Source of the DNA: CAWGCE01 sp964480915
Lineage (GTDB): Bacteria > Planctomycetota > Planctomycetia > Pirellulales > Pirellulaceae
Reading direction: 5' to 3'
Length of the DNA stretch: 64,000 nucleotides
NCBI GenBank assembly: GCA_964480915.1
Contig: CAYZRS010000009.1
Location: 60,067 to 124,066, forward strand
The translations under genes were made by a program, and so were the position numbers. Positions within the stretch are counted from its first letter, which is position 1, and every line of letters begins with the position of its first letter. Below the pieces are notes generated by a model. The model saw only the letters and a list, made by a program, of their open reading frames with translations. It was not told the DNA's origin and did no database searches. This document shows positions 17,966-27,473 of this stretch, one piece after another.

Positions 17966-18317
17966 GCTAAATCTTGGCGCGTGAAAAGTTCGTTCTCGAA
18001 TTCGGGGTGTCGCCTGCTCTACGCTTCGTCATCTCGAATTCTTCGAGGGAGGAAAATGCGTACTACCCGCACGGTTTAACAAGCTGGCCAATCGGCGACG
18101 TGTAGGAAATCGCAGTTCCGGGAGATTCAAGCTTAGTCTGCCAAGATGGCCGACTCTACCGCTGGCATGCTATCGATCGAAACTGATCCAGATTTAGTTT
18201 GAAAAAGAACTAGACACTTTGTGGCCATCGAGATACCATCCCGACCGCTCATCTGAACTCCAATTCCCTTTTCTCGCTAGCGGCGGTCGGCCGACGTTGG
18301 CTCAATACTGAATCCGA
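17966..18317. other. Intergenic stretch between sulfotransferase and flhA
   Basis: This is the divergent spacer that should carry the promoters of the sulfotransferase gene and of the flhA-flhF-flhG group. No gene, clear hairpin or recognisable sigma-28 box was seen. Confidence 0.4.
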
Positions 18318-20387
18318 ATGGCCCAATTGCGTCATCGCCGAATCGCCACCTACGTGTTGCCGATCACATTGGTCGCCAGCTTGCTGGTCATTCTCGTACC
18401 GCTCCCTTCCGCGATCATGGACCTGTTCCTGGCGGCCAACATTGCCGCCGCGGTCTTGATTTTGCTCGCGACCATTTTTGTCGACCGACCGCTCGAGTTG
18501 AGCGTCTTCCCGACGATTTTGTTGGTTTCTACTTTGGGCCGACTCGTTCTCAACGTCGCCACGACGCGGTTGATTCTGACACAAGCGCACATCGACGGCA
18601 TGCAGGCGGCCGGCAAGGTCATCCAAGGATTCGGCCGTTTTGTCGCCGGGGATCAAGTGCTCGTCGGCCTGATCATCTTTGCCATCATTGTCTTAATTCA
18701 GTTTCTCGTGATCACTAAAGGTGCCAGTCGGATCAGTGAAGTGGCGGCTCGCTTTGCACTGGACGGCATGCACGGGCGTCAAATGGCGATCGATGCCGAC
18801 CTTGCAGCCGGCGCGATTGATCAACAAGAAGCTCAGCTTCGTCGTGCTGAAGTTTCAGAACGAGCCGACTTCTATGGAGCCATGGACGGAGCGAGCAAAT
18901 TCCTCCGCGGCGATGCGGTCGCCGGTTTGGCGATCATGGCGATCAACATTGTTGGCGGTTTGTACCTGGGAGTCATCCAGTCCGGGATGCACCCCGCCGA
19001 AGCGGCATCGCTCTACACGAAACTCACCATCGGCGATGGTCTGGTGAGTCAGATTCCCGCATTCTTGATTTCGTTGGGTGCCGGCATCCTTATCACGCGA
19101 GGCACCTCGCGCACCGAATTGTCAGTGGAATTCGTCAAGCAATTTGCGTCACGTCCTGAACCGCTGTTTGTTGCGGGCGTCTTCTTGTTCCTGCTCGTGT
19201 TTGCCAAATTGCCAGCGTTGCCGTTGATTGCGATCGGAAGCGCCTGCCTGTTCGTCGCATTTTCGATTCAGCGCGAGCAAGCAGCCGAAGCGAACGAGTC
19301 GCCCTCCAATCCATCCGAAGAAGAAGTGGCGAAGCGCCCTTCATTGCCGCCGACCAAAGCGGTCGAAGATTATCTGGACGTCGAACCACTTTCCTTAGAA
19401 GTCGGAATTGGCCTGCTGAGTATGGTCGACCCGGCTCGCGGTGGCACGTTGCTCGATCAAGTGACCACGCTTCGCAATCACATTGCAGCCGACTTAGGAA
19501 TTGTCATGCCCCGAGTCCGCATTCGGGACAACCTGACGCTCGATGAAAATGGCTACGCGATTAAGCTCTCGGACAACGTCGTCGCTACCGGCACGATCCA
19601 CACGCAGCGCGAATTTGCGATCGCATCCGAGCAGGTCGTCGAAGAGATCAGCGGGATTCCGACGATGGATCCGGCGACCGGACTGAGCGCCTATTGGATT
19701 GAGACCAGCGACTTGGCTCATGCCAAGACGCTTGGCTACACCGTTCTTTCGCCGACCGAAGCGGTCCGGGCTCACTTGGGCCACGTCGTCCGCAGCCGCG
19801 CCGATGAAATGCTCACACGCGAAGCGACCAGACGTCTGATCGATCGTCAGCGAGAAAGTACTCCGACGATTATCGACGAATTGGTTCCCGGCCTGATGGG
19901 ACTATCGGACATTCAACGTGTACTGCAGTTGCTGGTACGAGAGAACGTTTCGATTCGTAATTTGTCGCCGATCCTCGAAACGTTGTCCGATCATGCCCGT
20001 TCGACCTCGGATGTGGTCGTGCTGGCGGAAGCGGTACGCAAACGGCTGGGGAGAGAGATTGTTGCTCGCTATTCAGACACCGATCAAGTCGTCGAAGCGA
20101 TTGGACCCGGTTATCCGGTCATCGATTCGCTGAGAAAGCAGGGAGCCGAAACGGCCTGGCGTGAGTTCCCCGAATTCGTTCGCAGTCTTTCCATGCGGAT
20201 GGACTGGGCTCATCAACAAGCACGTCGGCCGGTGCTCTTAGTCCCCTCCGACGTGCGCGCTGCCGTGCAGCGGCAGGCCATGAAGAGCAAGCGATCCATT
20301 GTCGTCTTGGGCGAAGAAGAGCTACCCCAGGACATCGTTGTGAAGCGTTTAGGAGACGTGATCGAGTCGCAGCTTGTGGACCATTAA
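18318..20387 (+). CDS. flhA: Flagellar export gate protein FlhA
   Basis: A 689-residue protein with eight membrane helices in the first half and the conserved cytoplasmic loop (FHIPEP region) in ARFALDGMHGRQMAIDADL and AGAIDQQEAQLRRAEVSERA. The C-terminal half (about 345-689) is the soluble nonameric domain that docks substrates and chaperones. It is full length for the family. FlhA couples proton flow to protein export. It begins a second flagellar group, flhA-flhF-flhG, separated from flhB by the convergent sulfotransferase. Confidence 0.96.
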   Translation: MAQLRHRRIATYVLPITLVASLLVILVPLPSAIMDLFLAANIAAAVLILLATIFVDRPLELSVFPTILLVSTLGRLVLNVATTRLILTQAHIDGMQAAGKVIQGFGRFVAGDQVLVGLIIFAIIVLIQFLVITKGASRISEVAARFALDGMHGRQMAIDADLAAGAIDQQEAQLRRAEVSERADFYGAMDGASKFLRGDAVAGLAIMAINIVGGLYLGVIQSGMHPAEAASLYTKLTIGDGLVSQIPAFLISLGAGILITRGTSRTELSVEFVKQFASRPEPLFVAGVFLFLLVFAKLPALPLIAIGSACLFVAFSIQREQAAEANESPSNPSEEEVAKRPSLPPTKAVEDYLDVEPLSLEVGIGLLSMVDPARGGTLLDQVTTLRNHIAADLGIVMPRVRIRDNLTLDENGYAIKLSDNVVATGTIHTQREFAIASEQVVEEISGIPTMDPATGLSAYWIETSDLAHAKTLGYTVLSPTEAVRAHLGHVVRSRADEMLTREATRRLIDRQRESTPTIIDELVPGLMGLSDIQRVLQLLVRENVSIRNLSPILETLSDHARSTSDVVVLAEAVRKRLGREIVARYSDTDQVVEAIGPGYPVIDSLRKQGAETAWREFPEFVRSLSMRMDWAHQQARRPVLLVPSDVRAAVQRQAMKSKRSIVVLGEEELPQDIVVKRLGDVIESQLVDH

Positions 20388-20445
20388 CCGCCATGTGACC
20401 AAGACGCACGGTCGCCCGTCACGAATTAGACTGAGGAAGTAAGTC

Positions 20446-21552
20446 ATGGAAATCAAATCTTTTCGAGCCAGCACGCTGCGTCGCGCCCTGCAGCAAGTGC
20501 AGAAAGAACTGGGCCCGGAAGCGTCTGTCCTGCGGACCCGAGAAGTGTGGGACGGATGGCTGGGCGGACTGATGGGAAAACGCCGCGTCGAAGTGTTCGC
20601 GTCGCGTGAAAATTCACCGTCCGCTGCCGAGGATTTACCCACGACAGCCGAGCTGGACCTTTCGGAGCTGGAAGTTCCATCGGCCGTGACGTTGCCGTTT
20701 CCACCGATGGATGATTTTTCAGCCGTTGCACCGGCACCAGCGATCGATGTCAACGCGGGAGAAACGTCGGCTCAATTTGAACTTTTCACGCAGTTGCTCG
20801 ATGCTGAATGGAGTGAGCCGGCTGCACGGCGTGTCCTTTCGGAAGCAACCGCCCAAGCTGGTGAAGAAGCGGACGTTCTGCAGTTGCGAGACGCAGTTCA
20901 TCGAACGATTAGCGATGTTGTGCGCGTGCAAGGTCCGATTCAATTGCCTGCAGGACAGCGGAAAGTTGTGGCGCTCGTGGGGCCGACCGGTGTCGGCAAG
21001 ACAACGACGATCGCCAAGCTGGCGGCCAATTTCCGTCTGCGTGAGAACAAGAAAGTTGCTCTCGTTACGGTCGACACTTATCGCGTGGCGGCGGTCGAAC
21101 AACTGCGGACGTATGCCGACATCATTGACCTGCCGATGCACGTTGTGGCAACACCGAGAGAAATGAAGGCAGCCCTGGAACAGCTGGCCGATTTTGATCT
21201 GGTGCTCTTGGACACGGCCGGACGCAGCCCTCACGACGAAATACGGATCCAAGAGCTGCAAGGGATTCTTGGCGCTGCGGAAGCGGATGAGGTTCATCTG
21301 GTACTCAGCACGACCACCGGGGCTCGCGCATTACAGCGAACCGCGGAAAAATTTGGTGAGGTCGGCGTCACCTCATTGTTGCTCACGAAACTTGACGAAT
21401 CGGTCGGCCTGGGCGAGGTCTTACCTCTGCTGGAACAGTGCGATCTGCCGATCAGCTACGTGACCAACGGTCAGAGTGTGCCGGACGACATTCAAGACGC
21501 ACGCTTGGCCGATCTGCCAAACGCCATCATGGGACTCCGACAAGCAGCCTAA
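20446..21552 (+). CDS. flhF: Flagellar placement GTPase FlhF
   Basis: A 368-residue SRP-type GTPase. The N-terminal B domain begins MEIKSFRASTLRRALQQV, a basic variable part follows, and the NG domain carries the P-loop GPTGVGKTTTIAKLAA (about residue 182), DTYRVAAVEQL, the LLDTAGRSPHD switch and TKLDES. FlhF marks where flagella are built, usually at a pole. A GAGGAAG box precedes ATG 20446. The gene follows flhA by 58 bp and precedes flhG by 13 bp, a normal arrangement for polar flagellates, so polar or subpolar flagella are likely. Confidence 0.94.
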   Translation: MEIKSFRASTLRRALQQVQKELGPEASVLRTREVWDGWLGGLMGKRRVEVFASRENSPSAAEDLPTTAELDLSELEVPSAVTLPFPPMDDFSAVAPAPAIDVNAGETSAQFELFTQLLDAEWSEPAARRVLSEATAQAGEEADVLQLRDAVHRTISDVVRVQGPIQLPAGQRKVVALVGPTGVGKTTTIAKLAANFRLRENKKVALVTVDTYRVAAVEQLRTYADIIDLPMHVVATPREMKAALEQLADFDLVLLDTAGRSPHDEIRIQELQGILGAAEADEVHLVLSTTTGARALQRTAEKFGEVGVTSLLLTKLDESVGLGEVLPLLEQCDLPISYVTNGQSVPDDIQDARLADLPNAIMGLRQAA

Positions 21553-21565
21553 CAGCTCAGAACGT

Positions 21566-22321
21566 ATGAACGATCAAGCATTTCAACTTCGCAATCTAAA
21601 ACGATTGACCGCCCTGGCTGCGATCAAACGGGAACCGTCCATCGCAACGGTCTCGCTGTTGGGCAGCAAAGGTGGCGTCGGAACGACGACGTTAGCAGCC
21701 TACTTGGCGCTGGAACTGTCGCGACGCGGGCGAGCGCTAGAACTTTCGACCGCCGGCAGTCGCGCGGCCGATTTAGCAGCGATGACCGGAATCGATGACC
21801 TGAACAACCCGCTTGGCGCCACGGTGCATCGCTGGACGGACCAGATTTCCGTTCGCTCGGCCCCTCTCAGCGATCGGACATCGGCGGTGCCCGGACGTGA
21901 CGCTGCCCCCGACCTCAGCTTGGAGGACGTCGGCTGTTGGGATGGAACGAGACAAGCGTTGGAACCGCTCGAACAAAACATTTTGCTGATCACGACCGGT
22001 GACACGCTAGCGATGATGGATGCGTACGCTTGCGTGAAGAAATTGAGCGAGCTTCATGGGCCCGAAGTGGCAGATCGCTTGTGCATCGTGGTGAATCAAG
22101 CGACCGAATTTGCTAGCGAGGCAATCGAGCGATTGAAGCTCACGTGCCAGAGATTCCTGGGATTGGAATTGCGCCAACCGCTCACAGTACAGCTGTCCGG
22201 CGAGTTGGTGGTTCCAATCGACGTTTCCCAATCGGATGGGCTGGTCGTGGAGTCGCTGGTCGAGTATCTCGATGCGATTGTTTGGGCGAAAACGGAGAGG
22301 ATTTTCGCGACTGCGAGCTAA
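21566..22321 (+). CDS. flhG: Flagellar number regulator FlhG/FleN-like ParA-type protein with altered P-loop
   Basis: A 251-residue MinD/ParA-like protein. The N-terminus MNDQAFQLRNLKRL contains the DQAxxLR motif by which FlhG activates FlhF GTPase. The nucleotide motif is SKGGVGTTTLA: the signature lysine before GG is kept, but the usual P-loop lysine (KGGVGKT) is threonine. The next motif (STAGSRAADLAAM) also lacks the aspartate normally seen in D-x-x-x-G-x-AN. ATPase activity may therefore be weak or lost, as in CpaE/TadZ-type proteins. The start at 21566 is 13 bp after flhF. Confidence 0.85.
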   Translation: MNDQAFQLRNLKRLTALAAIKREPSIATVSLLGSKGGVGTTTLAAYLALELSRRGRALELSTAGSRAADLAAMTGIDDLNNPLGATVHRWTDQISVRSAPLSDRTSAVPGRDAAPDLSLEDVGCWDGTRQALEPLEQNILLITTGDTLAMMDAYACVKKLSELHGPEVADRLCIVVNQATEFASEAIERLKLTCQRFLGLELRQPLTVQLSGELVVPIDVSQSDGLVVESLVEYLDAIVWAKTERIFATAS

Positions 22322-22591
22322 ATCAAGCGCCGGAAATCGGTGCATGAGTTTGTTTTTCAACTATTTGAATGAAACGTTTAAACCGACTGGGAACGAACGG
22401 TCGAGCTTGAAAAGAGCACGCCGCCGTTCGGAACTGCATGTTAAATTGCGCCATCTGAAAAGACTTTGACGGGCTCTTGAGTCCGGCCGACCAGAAGGTT
22501 GGTAAAGCGATCAGATGAAAAAGCGCAGTCGCCTGCCGCGACGTGGACATGGATGTCCCACTAGGTCATTGAATTTATCACGGAGGAATTC

Positions 22592-23389
22592 ATGGCAACA
22601 ATTACGGTAGCCAAAGAAGATCGACCGGCGCTTTGGGAGACCTACAAGTCTGACATGACCAACAAAGAGTTGCGAAATCAGCTAGTAGAAATTTACCTTC
22701 CACTCGTCAAATACAATGGTGAACGCATTTGGTCGCGATTGCCTGATGGAGTCGATCTTGACGATCTGATTTCGGCAGGTGTATTCGGATTGATGGATGC
22801 GATCGACGCTTTCGATTTGACTCGCGGTGTGAAATTCGAAACGTACTGTGTGCCGCGTATTCGCGGTGCCATGCTGGACGAACTGCGAACGATGGACTGG
22901 GTGCCCCGGCTCGTACGTTCCAAAGCGAGCAAACTGGGCGAAGCCAACCGCGTTTTGGAGACACGGCTTGGTCGTCACCCGACCGAGAAAGAGCTGGCAG
23001 ATCAGCTGGAAATTTCGGTCCCTGAGCTCGAGAAAATGCTCAGCGACGCCAACGCGGTCGGACTCATCAGTCTCAACAAGAAGTGGTACGAAACGGACAG
23101 CTACAAAGATGTCCGCGAGATCGACATCTTAGAAGACAAGAAAGGCGAGGATCCGACTCGCCGGGTTCACAAGAACGACCTGATGCGACTGGTCACGAAG
23201 GGGCTCAATCGGAACGAACGGTTGATCATCATTCTGTACTATTACGAAGAGCTGACGATGAAAGAGATCGGTCAAACGCTCGATTTGAGCGAGAGCCGCG
23301 TCAGCCAAATGCACAGTAGCATCGTGGCTCGTCTGAAAGGCCAACTCGGCCGTCGCCGCCCAGAATTCGGCAGCTATTCCGCAACCTAG
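22592..23389 (+). CDS. fliA: RNA polymerase sigma-28 factor (FliA/WhiG family)
   Basis: A 265-residue sigma-70 family factor with regions 2 (NQLVEIYLPLVKYNGERIW, DLDDLISAGVFGLMDAIDAF), 3 (GRHPTEKELADQLEIS) and 4 (YYEELTMKEIGQTLDLSESRVSQMHS), as in FliA. It directs late flagellar genes. The start is marked by a strong GGAGG box (CACGGAGGAATTC before ATG). It closes the flagellar group and is followed by a strong terminator. Its presumed antagonist FlgM is encoded 10 kb downstream at 33440. Confidence 0.95.
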   Translation: MATITVAKEDRPALWETYKSDMTNKELRNQLVEIYLPLVKYNGERIWSRLPDGVDLDDLISAGVFGLMDAIDAFDLTRGVKFETYCVPRIRGAMLDELRTMDWVPRLVRSKASKLGEANRVLETRLGRHPTEKELADQLEISVPELEKMLSDANAVGLISLNKKWYETDSYKDVREIDILEDKKGEDPTRRVHKNDLMRLVTKGLNRNERLIIILYYYEELTMKEIGQTLDLSESRVSQMHSSIVARLKGQLGRRRPEFGSYSAT

Positions 23390-23416
23390 TTTCCAGCGTT
23401 CCACGCCAGACCGACA

Positions 23417-23453
23417 GCGTCCCTCCCCGAAAAGGGAGGGACGCTTTTTCTTG
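23417..23453 (+). terminator. Rho-independent terminator after fliA
   Basis: A perfect 11-bp stem (23417-23427 with 23434-23444, GCGTCCCTCCC pairing with GGGAGGGACGC) with a 6-base loop is followed at once by TTTTT. It lies 28 bases past the fliA stop. Confidence 0.92.
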
Positions 23454-23572
23454 CCGGTCCGCAAGGCCCACCCAAGCGAGCAATCCTGCGTTCTGTATAG
23501 CTCGACTCCGAGTCGAGTTCGTTCTTTCTGTTGGGTACAACTCCTTGCTACGTCGGAAACTCGTAGCTCGCA

Positions 23573-24019
23573 TCAATGCCGAAAGTACGTGCGGCTCGAC
23601 AGGAACTTGTGAGCGCTCCAAATCGAATAATCTTGCGCATCCACAATGCCGTCAGCGTTAAAGTCGCCTTGCGTCCAACGACTCGTTTTCCTGAATTTGT
23701 TGGCATTCCAAATAAAGAAATCTCTACCATCGACTCGGCCGTCCAAATTCGCATCTCCGGGTAAAAATGAGCGTCCACCCGTCAACGGCAGGTTATGGAC
23801 ACCGCCGGCCTGCAGCCATCCACTCGCCGGGTCAGTGATGTCCTCCAAGTTAATGACGCCGTCTTCATTCATGTCAAAGCGCGGGTCCTTCGATCCGTTC
23901 ACGATCGCGGCACACAACAGGTCAAGATCGCGGCCGTCCACCTTACCTTCGCTCTCCGAAGCGGCATAAGACCAGCAACTGAGAAGTACGACGGCGACAA
24001 CTGTTGGTTTCGGCATCAT
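23573..24019 (-). CDS. Secreted protein with dockerin-type calcium-binding repeats
   Basis: A 148-residue protein with an N-terminal signal peptide (about residues 1-20) and several dockerin/EF-hand-like loops: DMNEDGVINLEDI, GDANLDGRVDGRDFFIWN and GDFNADGIVDAQDYSIW, with a weaker one near GKVDGRDLDLL. Each has the D-x-N-x-D-G-x-v-D/N-x-x-D calcium pattern. Dockerin-like modules are common at the C-termini of large planctomycete exoproteins; here they form almost the whole protein. The partner is unknown. It is convergent with fliA. Confidence 0.8.
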   Translation of the reverse strand: MMPKPTVVAVVLLSCWSYAASESEGKVDGRDLDLLCAAIVNGSKDPRFDMNEDGVINLEDITDPASGWLQAGGVHNLPLTGGRSFLPGDANLDGRVDGRDFFIWNANKFRKTSRWTQGDFNADGIVDAQDYSIWSAHKFLSSRTYFRH

Positions 24020-24163
24020 CTCAAGACTCCGCAGCGGTATCCGTCTTTTCGACTCTAGGGCTCTCCGTTAGGCTGACATTCCTTGATAATATCACACGGC
24101 AATGAACCGCTGGTATTCCAACATTTGCCGGGTGCGGCTGGACGCTTTATGCGGAGATGAGGC

Positions 24164-25480
24164 ATGCCACCTTTATCCACAGACGACCGGCTCGCTAGAT
24201 CGAGAAAGCAAGCTCTGTTGGCCGTCTTGGTTGCGGTCATTGTGTGCTTAGCTTGGTGGAACAGTTCGTTGATCAAACGCGAACTTGCTGTTAGGCACGT
24301 TCGACGCAGCAAGGAAATCAGGGTGCGAAGTCTAACTCCGGTCGAACCGGTCGGTCGCACTCTTCCGGAATACGTGACGGTGCTAAAGGACAAGGTGCGG
24401 CTCGATCCTTATTCGCCGCACCAATTTTCTTTTTCTCCCGATACGAATTCAATCGCCTACTTCGATCTCAACACATTGTGGTGCCAGTGCCTGCCCAATG
24501 GACCGCCGACGAAGCTGGACGAAATCAGTGATCAACGATCCTTGCTTGCCTTGCATTGGAATAACGGATCGAATCGAGTGTTTTATGCGGTCTCACCAAT
24601 CACTCGAAACTCGAGTGAAACTGCCGTCACCTTTGATGCTCATGTCTCGTCCCTGCAAGAGCGAGGCTCCAAACTAACCGCAATCTCTTCAGAGATGATC
24701 AAACTGAAGTCGGCAAACCGCAACATTCGTTTGACCGAAGATGCCAGGCATGTGGTGGGCACAGGGAGCCAGCCGTTCGTATGGAATGTCGCCCAAGAGG
24801 AGCTAGTCGTTTGTTACTTCGATATCCTAGTGCCATCGGCGACCAGTGATCGTTGGCTGGGTGCAGAAATTGATACTGGCCAATTGCTGATCGTTGACCA
24901 GAATTTTGAAATTGTCCGGCGCATCGACTACTTCTTAACGCATCCCGGGCGAACTCGATTGATGTGGTCACCGGATGAGCGATACGCAAGTGTAACGCCC
25001 ACTGAACACGTGACAGGGGTGCAGTCCGTACGCGTCGACCTGAGCACGGGGTACGCTGAGTCGATCGCGGTGGATTACGGCAAACGCTCCCTCGCGTTTA
25101 CTGGCGATGAGGGAGAGTTGTTCTACAATCGCTCTGTCGATCAGCGTGTCCGCCAAATGGTCACGACGATTCCCATGCGAAACGCCACACCGAGGTTCGG
25201 TTTTGAGTGCACATCTGCCTACAGTCTGTTGATCGTCCCCAGTTCAGGTTTTCGCCACGTTGCCGTTGCGGAAGGCGTTGTTGAAGAACGTGAGCGATAC
25301 CCGAGTAATTATCGTTGGCAAATCGTTGATCAAACGGGCTCTGCATGGCCGCTGGATAAGAAAGACGGGTTGCTTGCCTCCTATGCCGTGCTTGGGTTTG
25401 CGAATAACGGACAGACGATCGTGGCGTACGGTGATGAGAGAATTGTTTCGATTCCGTTGGAGTTTATTCTGGAGCGATGA
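24164..25480 (+). CDS. Membrane-anchored protein of unknown function, paralogue of the next gene
   Basis: A 438-residue protein with one N-terminal membrane helix (about residues 17-35) and a long soluble part built of short beta-rich stretches such as FSFSPDTNSIAYFDLNTLW and MWSPDERYASV, resembling TolB/WD40-like propeller repeats. No family was firmly recognised. It shares spaced motifs with the next protein: TSDRWLG-x-E, a VDQNF-type strand, and AFTGDEGELF against AFTGQNGTWG. The two look like diverged tandem duplicates. It is followed by that paralogue after 107-122 bp on the same strand. Confidence 0.65.
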   Translation: MPPLSTDDRLARSRKQALLAVLVAVIVCLAWWNSSLIKRELAVRHVRRSKEIRVRSLTPVEPVGRTLPEYVTVLKDKVRLDPYSPHQFSFSPDTNSIAYFDLNTLWCQCLPNGPPTKLDEISDQRSLLALHWNNGSNRVFYAVSPITRNSSETAVTFDAHVSSLQERGSKLTAISSEMIKLKSANRNIRLTEDARHVVGTGSQPFVWNVAQEELVVCYFDILVPSATSDRWLGAEIDTGQLLIVDQNFEIVRRIDYFLTHPGRTRLMWSPDERYASVTPTEHVTGVQSVRVDLSTGYAESIAVDYGKRSLAFTGDEGELFYNRSVDQRVRQMVTTIPMRNATPRFGFECTSAYSLLIVPSSGFRHVAVAEGVVEERERYPSNYRWQIVDQTGSAWPLDKKDGLLASYAVLGFANNGQTIVAYGDERIVSIPLEFILER

Positions 25481-25602
25481 ATGCCACGCCAGAATCGTCA
25501 TTGTTTGGAAGCTTGGTTGAAGTCTTAGCGTCGCGTTGATCAGGTTGAGGCGGCGTTTCGGACGTTGGCCGGCGGGCACGAGTTGAAATGGAGCTTAAGG
25601 AC

Positions 25603-26949
25603 ATGGCCAATCAGGCGCTACTCATCACGTGTCTTTACCTTTTCGTAACGTTAGGCAACGTGATGCGGGCTGATGAACAGTTGCCTGACGGTGCCCAAGT
25701 TCTGGCCGAGCTCCTTGGCCATCGACACACTCGGCCGGTGATATCTCCCGATGGAACCCGCCTGGCGTTTGTGAGCGGTAGGAAACTCTATCTTCACAAT
25801 TTCGGCGATGCAGCCCCGCAAGCGATTGAAGATGCCCACAGTTTCTATGCGCTCATCAAAGACCCGGCCGTCGACTTGGTTGAGTTGAGTTTTGATGCGG
25901 CGGCCGCTGGTAGCCGTGACAACGATCTCTCGCAGGACAATGCGGACGTTGTTTTTGAATCCATGTCCGGTCTTGCATGGACGGCCGATAGCCGAGCGCT
26001 GCGGTGTGCAATTGCCCAGCCGCCCAACCCTGAATCCAATTTGCTCACCTACTGTGTCCGGCCAATCGATGGCAAGCTGCAAGCATTGGTAACCCCGCCA
26101 AAGCCGCCTTGGTATGGAGGGAGAGACTGGCAATTAACTTGCGATCGACGTTTCTTGATCTTGCGCCAGCGCGACCGGTCCTTGATCTGGCACGTCGAGT
26201 CCAACCGACCCGTCGCAACACCGTATTATGCACTCTCCCCCTCGCCAACCAGTGACCGCTGGATTGGCATTGAGAAGGACTCATGGCGTTTTGTCATCTT
26301 GGACAAGAACATGAAGGTGCTTGAAAGGACAACGTTTACGGCACCCCGGAGTCGATCCGTTTTTAATCGTCAATTGCAATGGTCGTGCAACGAACAGTTT
26401 GTCCTCTATCATCATCAAATCGGTATGGATCATTACAATAACTGGGTCGGCATCTGGCTCGATCTCAAGTCGGGTAACCAACAAGAAATTGAGGGGCTGA
26501 CTTTTCGAGACGATCGGATCGCGTTCACGGGACAGAACGGAACCTGGGGAATCATGGCTTCCATCGGAAAGAACAACGAACGCATTCTTGGTTACCACGT
26601 ATTCGGCCGGTATCTCGAGGTGAGGAAGCCGAAAGAACTTTCGGTCGAAGTTCTCTGGCGGTATGAAGAGCGGTGGAGGCCCAATCAGCACAGAGAGAGC
26701 GTCCTGGCGTTCAATCGTAAGTTCACGCAGTTTGTATTTACGAAGCCCGATTCGGGGGCGGTGAAAACGCGTGAGCTGTTGCTCGTGGATCGTGATCATC
26801 AGAAGACTCAGTTGGCGGTGCTGGACACGTCGAAAGGACTTCGGGTCGTCGGGTTCGCCAATGGCGATCGGGAGCTGGTGATCGTGTCAAACGGACGTCT
26901 GATTTCATTGCAGCTACCAATTGGCAAGATGGAAAGCCAAATAGAATGA
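25603..26949 (+). CDS. Secreted protein of unknown function with propeller-like repeats
   Basis: A 448-residue protein with a signal peptide (MANQALLITCLYLFVTLGNV) and propeller-like strands such as PVISPDGTRLAFVSGRKLYL and LAWTADSRALRC. The SPDG-x-x-lAf pattern is typical of TolB/WD40-like beta-propellers. It is similar to the preceding protein (TSDRWIGIE, VILDKNMKVLE, AFTGQNG). ATG 25603 has GGAG about 9 bases upstream; an ATG at 25588 is an alternative. Its stop overlaps the start of the following gene by 4 bases (ATGA), so the two are translationally coupled. Confidence 0.65.
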   Translation: MANQALLITCLYLFVTLGNVMRADEQLPDGAQVLAELLGHRHTRPVISPDGTRLAFVSGRKLYLHNFGDAAPQAIEDAHSFYALIKDPAVDLVELSFDAAAAGSRDNDLSQDNADVVFESMSGLAWTADSRALRCAIAQPPNPESNLLTYCVRPIDGKLQALVTPPKPPWYGGRDWQLTCDRRFLILRQRDRSLIWHVESNRPVATPYYALSPSPTSDRWIGIEKDSWRFVILDKNMKVLERTTFTAPRSRSVFNRQLQWSCNEQFVLYHHQIGMDHYNNWVGIWLDLKSGNQQEIEGLTFRDDRIAFTGQNGTWGIMASIGKNNERILGYHVFGRYLEVRKPKELSVEVLWRYEERWRPNQHRESVLAFNRKFTQFVFTKPDSGAVKTRELLLVDRDHQKTQLAVLDTSKGLRVVGFANGDRELVIVSNGRLISLQLPIGKMESQIE

Positions 26950-27473
26950 ACGTGCCTCGTAAAGCGGCGGCAGACTTGAATCTGATTTTCCGATCCAAAT
27001 TGTTGGTCGCCAAGGTGCTGCTGTTCGTGCTGCTGCTTGCGGCGTGGGAATCGAAAGTAATTGCTGAAGAGGACGCAATCGTCTTCACCTATGAACCGAG
27101 GTCCGGCTTGGTGACTTGGGCACGCAACGCCAATCAACCGGCCGAAGAAATCCTGATCCTCATGATCGACGGGCCAAAGCCGTTAGGGTTTCCGAAAGAT
27201 TCGCCTCGCTGGAACACGGTCGTCTACTCGGACGATCATGCGGAGTTTTACGCTTTCGACCCGGCTGACATCCCTGCGAATGCCGGAGTTGAAGTCAGCC
27301 GCGGCGGAAAGGCTCAGCCGCTTCTGGTGTATTCGTCCGGCTTGACGCCGCCAGACTTTGGAACGATTACGTATCAAACGAACGACGTGTTCTTGCATTG
27401 CTTCGTACCGACATGGGTGAAAAGGTCGCGAACCGTAGAAACAACGATCCGATTTGCGAACGCGAGAAAATAG
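26946..27473 (+). CDS. Secreted or membrane-anchored protein of unknown function
   Basis: A 175-residue protein with a hydrophobic N-terminal segment (about residues 19-35, VLLFVLLLAAW) followed by a soluble domain of roughly 135 residues. The start overlaps the preceding stop (ATGA), which supports both calls and suggests that the two products work together outside the cytoplasm. The domain shows only a beta-rich pattern (DAIVFTYEPRSGLVTWARNA) and no motif I recognise. Confidence 0.6.
   Translation: MNVPRKAAADLNLIFRSKLLVAKVLLFVLLLAAWESKVIAEEDAIVFTYEPRSGLVTWARNANQPAEEILILMIDGPKPLGFPKDSPRWNTVVYSDDHAEFYAFDPADIPANAGVEVSRGGKAQPLLVYSSGLTPPDFGTITYQTNDVFLHCFVPTWVKRSRTVETTIRFANARK

Noticed and set aside
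22344..22469. A 41-residue frame (MSLFFNYLNE...) between flhG and fliA
   Set aside because: Very basic and low in information, no convincing ribosome-binding site, no recognisable family. Kept only as a note because its end (LRHLKRL) echoes the FlhG N-terminus.
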